DNA of 64,000 nucleotides from Isoetes taiwanensis. Lineage: Eukaryota > Streptophyta > Lycopodiopsida > Isoetales > Isoetaceae. A program made the position numbers and the translations under genes. This document shows, piece after piece, positions 27,604 through 37,077 of this stretch (position 1 is the stretch's first letter; each line of letters starts with the position of its first letter). The notes under the pieces are model-generated. The model was not told where the DNA came from and did not search any database. It was given only the letters and a program-made list of their open reading frames with translations. The stretch lies in contig JAJEKV010000231.1 in the NCBI GenBank assembly GCA_021234155.1, positions 188,001 through 252,000 on the forward strand, read 5' to 3'.

Positions 27604-28356
27604 TTACTCTACCGATGCATTGTTAGGGCGGAAGGTAATATTTGAGTCTTTGCTCGGTACTCCTCCCGTGCCCCTGAGGTGCCCCCATTGCCTTGATGCA
27701 TCTTGGTCCACGGGTACTTGAACTAATTCCTTGTAATCTTGGAAGGCGTTCAGTACACTTGTCGGGGTTTGTGGCTCTCCTTGGAATTTTGCTATCCGTT
27801 CTTGTGAGGAAGAAGGCTCCCCTTGCGGTACTCTTGTTGTCTTCCCCTTATTCCCATCTGCTCTGAAGTGCTATAAACTCCTCCTCCTCCGTAGGAAGTT
27901 CTTACGACATCATACCTCGATAGTGCCGCAGTAAGCTTCAATGTCGAGAGATGGTGTGTCTGTGTAAGTAAATTTGCCTCTCGTATTTGTCTTAGGAAAA
28001 TCTTCCGTTTCTTGGTCGATGAAGTCTTCTAGATCCGGTACATTTGCCGTAGGAGGTGAAGGAGTTCATCGATCGCGTAGCCTCTGTCCCCTGCATTCGG
28101 GGAGGTTTTGATGTCGTTTAGCAGCAAGTATTCTTGTCAACCGACTATGGTGGTGCTAGACTTGTTATTCCGGCCCGATTGGTTGTGCAATCCTCGGGGT
28201 GGTCTGTAAACCGAAGCGGGTGATGTCTTGTTCCGCTTCCGGCGTTCCTCCTCACGGGTCCACCTCTATGTCATCCTCGCTTTCTGCTTCGGAGTCTTCA
28301 CTCTCTTGGATGCTTACGCTATGGTCTCTTCGTATTCAAGCGGAGGCGTTGGTCAT
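27604..28356 (-). pseudogene. Histone H2B-like acidic ORF of the Gypsy element
   Basis: Starting near the ATG at 28,354-28,356, frames give an acidic leader (ESEDSEAESEDDIEVD), then QEYLLLNDI with GYAIDELLHLLRQMY, then DLEDFIDQETEDF, ELPTEEEEFIALQ, and TSVLNAFQDYKELVQV. These pair in order with the better-preserved plus-strand ORF at 48,234-48,806 (KEYLLLSDI, DFVEDLAKE, NLPTEDEFQHL, SISLMDFEKF). That ORF aligns to H2B alpha-2 (NDIFEKLAQE) and the H2B-specific LPGELAKHA. Several frameshifts lie between the blocks. The acidic N-terminus is opposite in charge to a normal H2B tail. Confidence 0.55.
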
Positions 28357-28422
28357 TCTAGCGTCCAAAGGGTGTGACTTCTAGTGGCTGAATTGATGGT
28401 TCACCTATTACGGTTTTACGCC

Positions 28423-28786
28423 CTATATACTAGATATAGCGCTAAAGGGCGTGTTGTAGGAGAAGAAGACTTTGCCATTGCTTGTTAGGGTCATGTAGGT
28501 TGGTAAGCGGTTGGTTTTGTTCCTCAATGCCTTGGCAATATTGGGTACATGGTGAGGGCTATTTGCAACGCGGTCCTTGGCACAAAGTACCCTATGCATG
28601 GCGGTATCTTACGTAAGCTAGGGACAACTTTCTCTTGGAATTCTGCGAGGACTTCTTTGGCGAAAAGGATTGGAGTTCGGGGTTCTTTGAAAGGTCAAAT
28701 TCTTTTGAAATACTTGGAATACTATATTGACATCTACTTGATGATGTGGGGGGGGCTATACCAACTGATGAAGGCTTCGTAGCCAT
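28423..28786 (-). pseudogene. Histone H2A-like ORF of the Gypsy element
   Basis: Starts at the ATG 28,784-28,786 in good plant context (GCCATGGC), about 120 bp after a TATA box. The first frame (MATKPSSVGIAPPTSSSR...) gives a Ser/Pro-rich N-terminus with SSRCQYSIP, comparable to SSKAGLQFP. After a frame change, PILFAKEVLAEF matches H2A PVYLAAVLEYL and FVPRTALQIAL matches IIPRHLQLAI. After another, PNIAKALRNKT matches the H2A docking-domain PNIQAVLLPKK. Order and spacing agree with H2A except that the NDEEL acidic-patch segment is lost. The frame changes mean a broken gene, unspotted introns or sequence errors. Confidence 0.58.
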
Positions 28787-28899
28787 GGCGAAGAAGCGTC
28801 TTTGCCGATGTCAAGCTAAAAACTGGGAGGCCTTTGATTAAGCTGAAAGATCGCCTCAATTGCGGGGAGCGAGTTACGTGGTTGAGGCTTGGGGGTTAT

Positions 28900-28950
28900 C
28901 TTGGGGATATATATAGGGAATTTATGCCCTAAAATTTTTAGGGTTTCTAA
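28900..28950 (-). promoter_or_regulatory. Telo-box + TATA promoter of the H2A-like unit
   Basis: On the minus strand AAACCCTAA (28,938-28,946) lies 22 bp upstream of CTATATATAT (28,907-28,916), which is about 120 bp before the H2A-like ATG. Telo-boxes near TATA are typical of plant histone and translation genes. The LTR promoter has the same layout. Confidence 0.6.
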
Positions 28951-29095
28951 AACTCCGACATTTGGGATGAGGCTAATGTTTCTTGGTTAATTTGAGGCTC
29001 AAAGTGGCTTGCCTATAGTCTTAGGGTTCTAATGCAACAAATTTTGGTCGGTTTGGGTATGTCTAGCTCAAGTTATGAACTTGGGAAGTTCGGGC

Positions 29096-29163
29096 GGCTC
29101 TAAGAGTGCGCGGGAGGGGTGTTAGGTTGGGACCTAACTAGGCTCTGGCGCACTCTTGGAGTC
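29096..29163 (-). repeat. 68 bp hairpin, copy 1 (after the H3-like ORF)
   Basis: Outer arms ggctctaagagtgcgc and gcgcactcttggagtc pair. An inner stem gttaggt/acctaac closes a short loop. It lies 145 bp beyond the H3-like stop and 180 bp before the H2A-like TATA. Confidence 0.9.
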
Positions 29164-29307
29164 ACTGGTGAAATTACTCCAATTGTTCCCAAAACTAATA
29201 CTGTGCCTAATGAATATACAATCTTAAACAACTATATATTTTATTATTCAAAATTTTATACATCGGATATGACCTGTTAGTTACAAAAAAAATTAATTTC
29301 CCTTCTA

Positions 29308-30522
29308 TTAGTCCCTCCGCTTGATGTACTTAGCCAGCCTCATATCCTTTGGCTGAAGGGTGACTCTTTTTCCATGGAGAGTGCATGCTAATGAATCTTC
29401 AAAGTGCTGTACAACCTCCATCTCTGCTGCTTCTTGTAAAGCGAGTAACATGTCGTTGGTTACTCGCTTGTTGGGGTCGAACTCCCACAAAATTTCTCGG
29501 ACAAACCTCTGGAATGCTGCCCTCGGGATGAGGAATCCGTAGCTCCTTTGAAAGTGCTTGATTTCCCGCAAGGCTCTGGCAAAAGGGGAGTCTTGGGATC
29601 TCTTTATAGGCTTCTTGGGGGTTAGGTAGCTCTCGGGCGGGGTTTGAGCTGGAATGCTTCCCGAGTTGGCCTCCCTCCTTCAACAGTTTTGACCCTGTTT
29701 TCTTCGTAGTAGGCTGCGTAGTCCTCGTGCATCTTCTTATATATTTTGTAATCTGCTAACTCTTTCTTGTACCTCCTCTCTGGTCCTAAGGTGTACGAGT
29801 CTCGGGCGGTTTTGGTTGCTTTCTTCATTTGCCTTCTCTGCATCTAGCTTCTTTGCTTCTTGCCATACCGAGAATGGTGGGGGGGAAACGGCGGGGGGTA
29901 GGATTAATCTGTGTCTCAACTGTGTGTTTGGAGTTGGGCTTGGCTCTTCCTCATGGATTTCCTCTGTTTGAGGGTTGAGGGTTAGGCCTCTGCTTGTGAG
30001 GATTCTCCGATTAGAGAAGGGTTGCCTCCAAGAATCTTTGCTATATCGCCCTTGATCTCCTCAGAGCGAGGTTGGGGATTGTTAAGCCTTGGTTGGCTCG
30101 TTTATAGATCGCCCGGCCAGGGTTCTTCTCTTCTTTTTCGGGGGGTTCTTGGGTCATTACCCTTTTTTTCCTTTGGGGTCGGGGTCCTCTCTGTTCTTGG
30201 TTCTTTGTTTCGCCATTGGTCGTCTTGGGTTACGCACGCAACCTCCTCTTACTTACATTCTCGCTTTCTCCTCCTTCCTCTTGGCTCTTTCTTCTCTTCT
30301 TCTTGCCTTTTCCTCTTTCTTCTTGGCCTTTTCTTCTTTCCTCTTTGCCTTTTCTTCTTTCCTCCGCCTCCTCTCCAAATTCCTGTAATACCTAGGCCGC
30401 CTCTCCATGTCAGCCTTCAGTTTGTCGTCAGCATCTTTGAGCTTCTGTTCAGCTGCGAGCACTTGGGCGCTGGGCCTATCTTCCTTCTTTGGCTTGCGGG
30501 CGGTTTGTTTGGTCCTAGCCAT
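29308..30522 (-). CDS. Histone H3-like protein encoded by the Gypsy element (exact H3 tail + H3 fold)
   Basis: The ATG at 30,520-30,522 (ACAATGGC context) begins MARTKQTARKPKKEDRPSAQ; after Met the first nine residues equal the histone H3 tail, with R2, K4, R8 and K9, then S10 is replaced by Pro. A highly charged KEEKAKRKEEKA helix follows to 30,253, where a GTAAGT at 30,256-30,251 may be a splice donor. The middle continues as a basic coiled segment (RRYKKELADYKIYKKMHEDY, about 29,770-29,710). The H3 fold is at 29,308-29,610: ALREIKHFQRS (canonical ALREIRRYQKS), FLIPRAAFQRFVREI (alpha-1), MLLALQEAAE (alpha-2), HFED and HGKRVTLQPKDMRLAKYI (canonical HAKRVTIMPKDIQLARRI). 'LIP' before alpha-1 is CENH3-like. 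How the parts join (intron or frameshift) is unresolved. Confidence 0.85.
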
Positions 30523-30624
30523 TGTACGACAGCGTCTGATTTGGAGCAGGGCGCCAAAAGATCGGCTAATGAGAAGGAGCTCGTGGAAGCACGGGAGAAA
30601 CCTAAAAAAATGAGCCTATGTCCC

Positions 30625-30660
30625 GTAATTTATAGGGTTGGATTTTTAGGGTTTGGTCGA
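30625..30660 (-). promoter_or_regulatory. Telo-box + TATA promoter of the H3-like unit
   Basis: On the minus strand AAACCCTAA (30,646-30,654) is followed 12 bp later by TATAAAT (30,628-30,634), about 106 bp before the H3-like ATG. The same arrangement precedes the H2A-like unit and lies in the LTR. Confidence 0.62.
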
Positions 30661-30744
30661 TTTAATCTTCGGTGGTTTTTCTTTGGCAAAAGTCTCCCTG
30701 TCTTGGGCAAAAGTGGGGTCTTGTTTGGTCTTTGCTTCTTGAAT

Positions 30745-30812
30745 GGCTCTAAGAGTCTTGGGGAGGGGTGTTAGGTTGGGACCTAACTAGGCTCTGGCGC
30801 ACTCTTGGAGTC
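30745..30812 (-). repeat. 68 bp hairpin, copy 2 (before the H3-like promoter)
   Basis: Same fold as 29,096-29,163. The inner ggtgttaggttgggacctaac is identical and the left outer arm is slightly diverged (agagtcttgg). Confidence 0.88.
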
Positions 30813-30956
30813 GTCGGCCTTCTCTGCTCCAACACACCCAATTTACACAATTTACATGCTGTTACTCCCTAATTTAAGCATTTTAAGCAGGATCCTATCA
30901 TTACTTTGACCCTTTTTATTAATTTACGTTTAATTTTAAAGGTCACTTTTGGGGAT

Positions 30957-31024
30957 GACTCTAAGAGTGCGCGGGAGGGGTGTTAGGTTGGGACCTAACT
31001 ATGCTCTGGCGCACTCTTGGAGTC
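30957..31024 (-). repeat. 68 bp hairpin, copy 3 (leader)
   Basis: gactctaagagtgcgc pairs with gcgcactcttggagtc; the inner stem is gttaggt/acctaac. Near-identical to copy 1. Confidence 0.9.
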
Positions 31025-31170
31025 GCTGTTCCAAAAGTGACTTGTACTTAATGTTTTTCGATGTTTTAACATACAATTCTAGCTATTTCGAACTCCTTTG
31101 ATCGGGATTTCATCTTTCATCTTATCATTTGGAGTTCCTAAGGTCAAGTTCTAGGGTTTATATGGGGTGT

Positions 31171-31239
31171 GACTCTAAGAGTCTTGTGAAAGGGCCATTA
31201 GGTCTGAACCTAACATGCTCCGGGCGCACTCTTGGAGTC
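31171..31239 (-). repeat. 69 bp hairpin, copy 4 (leader)
   Basis: Most diverged copy. The outer gactctaagagt pairs with actcttggagtc, and the inner stem is ttaggt/acctaa. It lies about 190 bp after the PBS. Confidence 0.85.
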
Positions 31240-31432
31240 ACTGGCCAAAAGTGCTATTTCGATTGTTTATTCTATTCTACCTGTGTTCTCTACTTATCTT
31301 AATCTTAGATAATCACTATCTCTACCCCGGGAGAAAAAATTTTTTTTCCCGCTACTCGAGGTTTGAGGGTCCTATCAAGTTAGTACTACTGGGAGCATGG
31401 TCAGTGCTTTGCTCTTGGTCTCCAAGAACATT

Positions 31433-31444
31433 GCTCTGATACCA
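31433..31444 (-). other. Primer binding site (initiator tRNA-Met)
   Basis: On the minus strand TGGTATCAGAGC follows the 5' LTR end (...GACGTCACA) after one base. This is the usual plant retrotransposon PBS complementary to the 3' end of initiator tRNA-Met, and it fixes the orientation of the element. Confidence 0.95.
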
Positions 31445-31445
31445 C

Positions 31446-33108
31446 TGTGACGTCCCCTACTCGTATACGGTGCACTCACCGTACACAAACAGGAGTTCAT
31501 CCCCCATACCAGCTCCATGCTAATACAGGGCCCTCCACATGACACCTTGAACCAGCGTGACGGGTTCGGTGGGAAGAGTGGAAGGGTCATTGCACCCCGT
31601 CTCCCTCAGGGCCTACCTAGCTGCGGAAGCGTAAACATACATGTCAGTAGCACATACATCAACATCATATGACCATCACGAAGGATGGTCCTCCACATAT
31701 CTGCATAGACAAAGATCAGCACATCACATAGGGAATCCTACCCAAGGCTCAGACTCAAGGGGATGGCCCGGCGGCTTGGGTCTCGAGTTCATTGCGGGCG
31801 GAATTCATGGCAATGGATTTGGCTGGCATATGAACATGGCTTAGGGTTGTCCCTCCATCCGCCCCTCCCCGTGCACACTTTGCGAGTGGTGCGAAAAGTG
31901 TCGGGACTGATCAGCCAGGCCGGGATGCATAGCCAAGAGGGCTACTCACGGGCTCATCTTCCCGGATTCGATGGGGCGGTAGGGATCACTCCCTCCGAGA
32001 GATCTACATCTTTGACTCAAGGTGGCTAGAGGGCCCTTTGCCCGTATTCGGCCTGAACCCTTTGGAAGGTGAACACCACCCCAGATTGTCGAGCCCATGC
32101 CTTGCCCGCACGCAGCGGTGGCAAGCCATTGGACCTAGCCACAATGGTTCGGTAGGCCTTACACACCCGGAGGAACCGGTTCATGAGTCGGGACATGAAC
32201 CTCCTTCTCTGCCCGGTCGGCCCCTTCACCCACATCCCGGTGTGGCTCTTGTGCCTGGCCGAATCTACGGTGTGCTAGAGAGGCTACTCTAGGAGCATCA
32301 ACTACAAAGCTTTTAGGTCTCTACCCCCTTCCCAATACAAGGAGTTCATAGAGATACATCATCCATATACATCACGGAAGAACTAAAGAACAAGATCTAA
32401 CCTACAACATAGAGTTAGGTTCTTTAGTTAGAATCGCTATCTAGAAATCTGGATGGCCAATCTAATAGGCTAAACCCTTTGATTCAATGACTAAAATAGG
32501 GTTTAGACTATCTAATTGGCCAAATACCGATCCTTGAGGGGCTCCTCGACTGAGCTCGACCATCCTTTGAAACCTTTCGAATCTAGAGAAACTAAGGATG
32601 CAACTCTCCTAGTCCAGAGTATGGGATGCGGTTTTACGTTGAGGCAGCCAAAACAGTCTGAAAGCCCTAAAATCGAAAATTGGGCTAGTTAGGGTTTCCT
32701 ACCCTATATAGACAAGGGAGTTGGCTAGGGTTTCCAATTATCCCCTTTTGGCATGTGGGATAATTGGAGCATGGGCCCACTTGCCTTTAAGGGCTAGGTG
32801 GCCAAATGTGCACACATGGAAATGTGTGCCCACGTTAATGTGTACATTGGAAAATGTGCACATTAATTGCACCTATGGGTGTGGCCCACTTGGCATGAAG
32901 TGTCCACTTGGAAATTTGTGCCCACATTAATGTGTACATTGGAAAATGTGCACATTAATAGTTGCACATATTTCTGGCAAGTTGCCCCCTAGGGCTACTC
33001 ACCTGGCTACACGCTAGCGCGTACCGCCACCGGGGTGGCGGGTATGCGGCGTGATTTAGGTGCGAGACGGTATACGCCCCGGGGCAGTATCGTCTTTGGA
33101 ACGTCACA
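31446..33108 (-). repeat. 5' LTR of the Gypsy element
   Basis: 1,663 bp; ends match the other LTR. TATA at 32,704-32,711 with flanking telo-boxes as in the 3' LTR. Differences from the 3' LTR are scattered 1-5 bp indels more than substitutions (for example around 31,545-31,570 versus 19,838-19,860). Confidence 0.95.
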
Positions 33109-33109
33109 T

Positions 33110-33350
33110 ATTCTTTTAGTATGGAAGAAAGATATCAAGGTCTTTGATTCCCTAGTGGATAGATTTGGAAGGTGGTCTAATTTTACGGCACGAGGACAAA
33201 AAAATTATGGGATTTAAAGTCTCAAGTAGGGGTATTCTATGGACCATTCTAAGATAGAAAAAAAATGAAAGACTCTGAAAAGCATTTTGCCTAGATGGTG
33301 CTTAAACATGGTAGAAGCTTCTAAGAATAGAAAAGAGGTAACCTCTAAAA
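33110..33350 (+). mobile_element. LINE endonuclease ORF, right half
   Basis: Continues the frame interrupted at 19,738: ILLVWKKDIKVFDSLVDRFG, then a stop after about 36 codons. A YGPF-like segment in the next frame could be the VYGP motif of the endonuclease. Confidence 0.45.
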
Positions 33351-35690
33351 CTGTGAATGGATCTCATGGCGTAAGCTGCTAGAGGGTCTTAGTTTGCTGG
33401 AACTTGATGGAAATAGAAGGTTTCACTTAGCTCCCTTGTCAGTGGATATCTTCCAGCCACCTGCAGATTCTTCCATATAGTCGGCCCAACCGCAACTTCA
33501 TCATCACCTAATCTGATCAACATATGCAGAGGTTGGCGGAGATTCAAACGATGGAAGAGAAAGCAGAAGAGGTTCGTTGTAAATATGTGGGCATTGATCG
33601 TCGTGGTGCTCATCCTCCAACTAGACATCCATCTAAGTTTACCTAATATTCCGATTCCCTGTCGCTAATCTATACCTAATACCTTTTATATACACATTAA
33701 TAATTTAATAGTATGGTTTATTCTTAGCAAGTTTGGATCTTCATTATGAAATATAAGATACTTGTTCCTGATGGGTGTTGTATGCAATCATAGTTGTCAT
33801 CATGCCTTTTAAAGCCTTTCACAAGACAATATTTTGGGACATTCGCATTAAGTTTTATTGAGGATGGCGGGAAGCCTAAAGAACTATGGAATATGCAGAT
33901 TCACGAACTTTCAAACCTTACACAGTTTGTGAAGCAAAGTATATATTCGACTGCGTTTTATAATCATCACTATAGTGGAGCAAACACCAGAACAAACTCG
34001 AGTAATATCTAGGCTGATGTACATCAATTGCATTGTCAAAGCACTTTAGTTGATCTATTGTTTGACTTATTTTGGATCTTCAGTATGTCGGCTATTATCT
34101 AGAGGCATGCTCCTATGACTGCAGAGGGATCCCGCAACATTTTCTTTAGGTGTCCTAATGTGTCTGCATTTGTCCATTATGTGCAGAGAGGGACGAGACA
34201 ATTGTGCATTGCTTCTTCCTGTGTCAACATGTTAGGCATGCTTGGTTATGGCTTCTTTTACTGCAATTTGAATAGCCAGCAGATGTTACTCGTAGTCTAC
34301 TCAAATGGCTGGGAATTTTGGCAAAAATGACTGCATGGATCAATTGGTCCATTTGGAAAAGAAGGAAGCTTATCATATTCAAAGGCCACGTTTGTTTTGA
34401 TAAACATGTTCTTATCGATGGCCAATAGCGAATTGCCAAAGCATTTAGATGCTCATCAAATGCTAATGAAGTGAAGAGCTATATTTGGGAGCATTATCTT
34501 CACATTCACACTATGACCTTTTGCTCCCTCCTCACACTATTTAGATGTTGCATTTGGGTGAGACAAGAAGATAGTCAAACCAGTTCTTCCTTTGATTCTA
34601 TTTCACCCTCTTGAGTTCCAAATGCATCACCTTTCCTACAAGGATTATCGGCAGCATGGGATGCAGTCAGACATCTATTTTGGTCGTGTCTTTCTATCCA
34701 TGCTCTTTTAGATATTTCATGGTGGTGAGCGCCATTGCCGCTAAACCTCTCAGCATCTTCACTTCCTACATCACTTCATCCTCTTACAATGAGACAATTG
34801 GTCCTAGCAGGTGCTCTATTAAAGCATAGTATAAAAGGTGGTCGTCTCTTGTCATGGCCTGCAGTTTTGACAAAATTCTTACTTTCTTCTTGGAAGGTGA
34901 CTGTATGAAGAAGGTAGTAGAGAACTTGCCACTTATAGTGGAAGTTGGCATCATGGAAAGGGTGCCATAGGGTTGTCACGCGGAAATTCACAAAGGCAAG
35001 TACTTTGCCTGCTCCATATGTCATCTCCTCTTAGCTCAAATAGCCTCTTCCACTACCAAATGGATGGCAATTGCAGACTCCAGAACCCTTGCGAGCTCAT
35101 ATATGGAGCTGGCTTTGGGATAAGTTGCTCCATAGTAGTTTCTGTATTTTGGTGGCAAGTTTTGCATAGGTGTTCATATGTAAATGCGTTGTGTCATCAC
35201 TATGACCCTCGTATTTTTGTAGCATGCCCACTTCGCATTTTAGGTGTTGAAACATTGAGCATTGCTTCTTGTCCAGAAGTTCAACCAACACAATTCTTCC
35301 AAGGTTTATTTAATAATACATTGGATAACCAATATGTTCTCTTGGCGTCCTACTCAAGTGCATCGGGGGTATGTTTATGCTTGATGTGTGTCATTTTCTG
35401 CTCGTCAAGCAGTTTTTTTGCCGTTTTTTTCCCTTTTTACACGAACTTTCTGTGACGGGCAGCAATTTCTCCAGCCATCAGCCATAAAGTTGAAGGGCAG
35501 TGATGGTCGGAGAAGGTCACCGGTCAAGGAAGGCCTTGGGCGCGAATTATCTGCACTGATGATTCTCTGCATCGAACATCCTCAAGTTGCTGAAATTCAT
35601 CATTTCCTGGATCGTCCAACCCAATTATTGTTCTATTTTACTATAATATGGAGATAATGCATGTTTTGGGTTAAAAAAACTCTATTTTTT
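33351..35690. other. No gene recognised; degenerate ORFs
   Basis: ORFs on both strands (for example 34,115-34,330 and 34,973-35,455 on +) show Cys/His/aromatic-rich translations broken by stops. They could be transposase or pseudogene remains, but no family motif is visible. Confidence 0.4.
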
Positions 35691-35715
35691 TATCTGTATT
35701 ACCACAACTTGAAGC

Positions 35716-36545
35716 ATGGCGATCAAACCCAATTCCGGCGAGGTATGAGCTTCCTCTTGCATTTCTAATTTATTTTTAAGGGACTAGGTTAAGAAATCGG
35801 TCTTGCAAGAGTTACTTTTTGCAAGAACACCCATTGAATTTGCATAAAATCGAAAACATTTAATAGAGGGGAAGAATCTAAGAAGTATCAAGTGGGCAGA
35901 TGTTCCAAATGTTGATTTTTTGCAGGTTTGAAAAAACCAATGCCCAAGACCGGCAAGATACACATCAAGTTAATTAAGCCCAAGTTCAAGACAGTACTCA
36001 CTGATTTGGTAGAGAGAGTCTATCAAAAACCACTTCCAAATAATAATTGAGAATCCTTTTTGCAAGGGCTTTTACCTGGTCACATACTGCAAAGGCATTG
36101 CGTCTAGCAGCAAGCTTACAAGATTGGCCAAGTTCAGCTGAACAATCAACTGAACAAAGAACATATAAATGCTTTCGAGAAGAACACTACTACATTGCTG
36201 AATCACATAAGGTCATTTTCTTTCATGTATGAGGATAGTAAGAAAGAAATGGTGCAGAAATTGGTAGACCTGTTGAGCATGGAAGGTTCCATCAGTAACT
36301 CAAGTGCAAACTTCAAGGACCTTGAAGAAGAGATAAGGTAGAAGTGGCAGCTGTGGATGGATTTGCAGCTGTTTACCAATGAAGAAGTGGCAATACAAGA
36401 ATTGCAAAGGGACGAGCAAGCTCTGCAAGCTTTTCTAGATATGCAGATGTCCAAGATCAACGCATCATGTTTGCAGGAACCAGAGAAAGAAATTTCTTGC
36501 CTTAAATCTGATATTGAGAGTTATGAAAGTAATATCAAGTATCCC
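35716..36545 (+). pseudogene. Unidentified coiled-coil gene, decayed
   Basis: A possible first exon MAIKPNSGE (35,716-35,742) ends at a GTATGA donor. After a tttttgcag acceptor near 35,927 the frame reads LKKPMPKTGKIHIKLIKPKF. Downstream frames give long helical, Glu/Lys/Gln-rich sequence (EDSKKEMVQKLVDLLSMEG; MDLQLFTNEEVAIQELQRDE; EISCLKSDIESYE). This suggests a coiled-coil protein such as a cytoskeletal or chromosome-associated factor. A stop between LEEEIR and KWQLW and other frame changes point to decay. The family is not recognised. Confidence 0.4.
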
Positions 36546-37077
36546 ATCGATCCGAGACATCGGATCGCCATTCTAGAATGGGACGAGCATGCATGTTTTG
36601 CATGCATGCGGGCGGCGCATGCCCGTTTTGGTTGGAAGTTCGCTATTTTAGGCGCGTTTCTGCTTCGACTTCTCATCGGCGCCCTCTTCTCTCTCAGCAG
36701 TACCTTATTCTCTTTGAATTGTTTCCAAATAGGGGAGGGGCTTCTTCCTGCCTGGTTTGGCCAATTTGGCATTTCTTTCTTGCTGTCCTTTCTCGGCCTT
36801 TAGCCTTCATCCTGTGACCTTCGTCCTTGATCCTAGTTTGTTAAGGAAGTCCTTTGGTATTCGGGCGGTTTGTTGGTTTCATGCGAGTCCCATTCTAGAA
36901 TCCCATCGATCCGAGACATCGGATCGCCATTCTAGAATGGGACGAGCATGCATGTTTTGCATGCATGCTTGGCGGCGCATGCCCGTTTTGGTTGGGGAGT
37001 TCGCTATTTTAGCGTTTACGCCCGACTTCTCATCGGCGCTTCCTCTTCTCTCTCAACAGTACCTTATTCTCTTTGAA
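36538..37077 (+). repeat. Duplicated ~180 bp unit, two copies 358 bp apart
   Basis: The block from agtcccat(c/t)..cgatccgagacatcgg through gagcatgcatgttttgcatgcatg to ctctctcagcagtaccttattctctttgaa occurs at about 36,538-36,720 and 36,896-37,077. It contains two perfect palindromes, ccgatgtctcgg-like and gcatgcat. A further piece (tttgttggtttcatgcgagtcccattctag) recurs at 36,869-36,898 and 37,527-37,556. Confidence 0.85.

Larger units (their letters stand above)
19739..33108 (-). mobile_element. Full-length Ty3/Gypsy chromovirus carrying histone-like genes
   Basis: A 13,370 bp LTR retrotransposon on the minus strand. The LTRs begin TGTGACGT and end ACGTCACA (19,739-21,410 and 31,446-33,108). 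They are flanked by the 5 bp target duplication TATTC (19,734-19,738 and 33,109-33,113). The PBS is at 31,433-31,444 and the PPT at 21,411-21,423. Sense order from 31.4 kb downward: leader with hairpins, H3-like, H2A-like, H2B-like and H4-like ORFs, gag, CCHC zinc knuckle, protease, reverse transcriptase, RNase H, integrase and chromodomain-like tail. The protease-RT-RNase H-integrase order and FFDD box mark Ty3/Gypsy. Pol has many frameshifts, so this copy is probably not autonomous. LTR divergence is low but mostly indels. Confidence 0.95.

Noticed and set aside
29096-29163. Hairpins as hammerhead ribozymes or tRNA genes
   Set aside because: No CTGATGA/GAAA ribozyme core and no A/B box or cloverleaf can be drawn.
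27252-30522. Endogenous giant-virus DNA as the source of the histone-like genes
   Set aside because: Such viruses encode histones, but here the genes lie inside intact LTR borders on the sense strand, beside gag-pol, and no giant-virus marker gene is present. A remote viral origin cannot be excluded.
29997-30774. 250-codon plus-strand ORF opposite the H3-like gene
   Set aside because: Low-complexity Phe/Leu/Ser shadow of the Lys/Glu-rich minus-strand coding sequence.
29096-31239. Hairpins as integron-like recombination sites
   Set aside because: The cassette-like spacing is suggestive, but no recombinase gene, core-site consensus or precedent in plants supports it.
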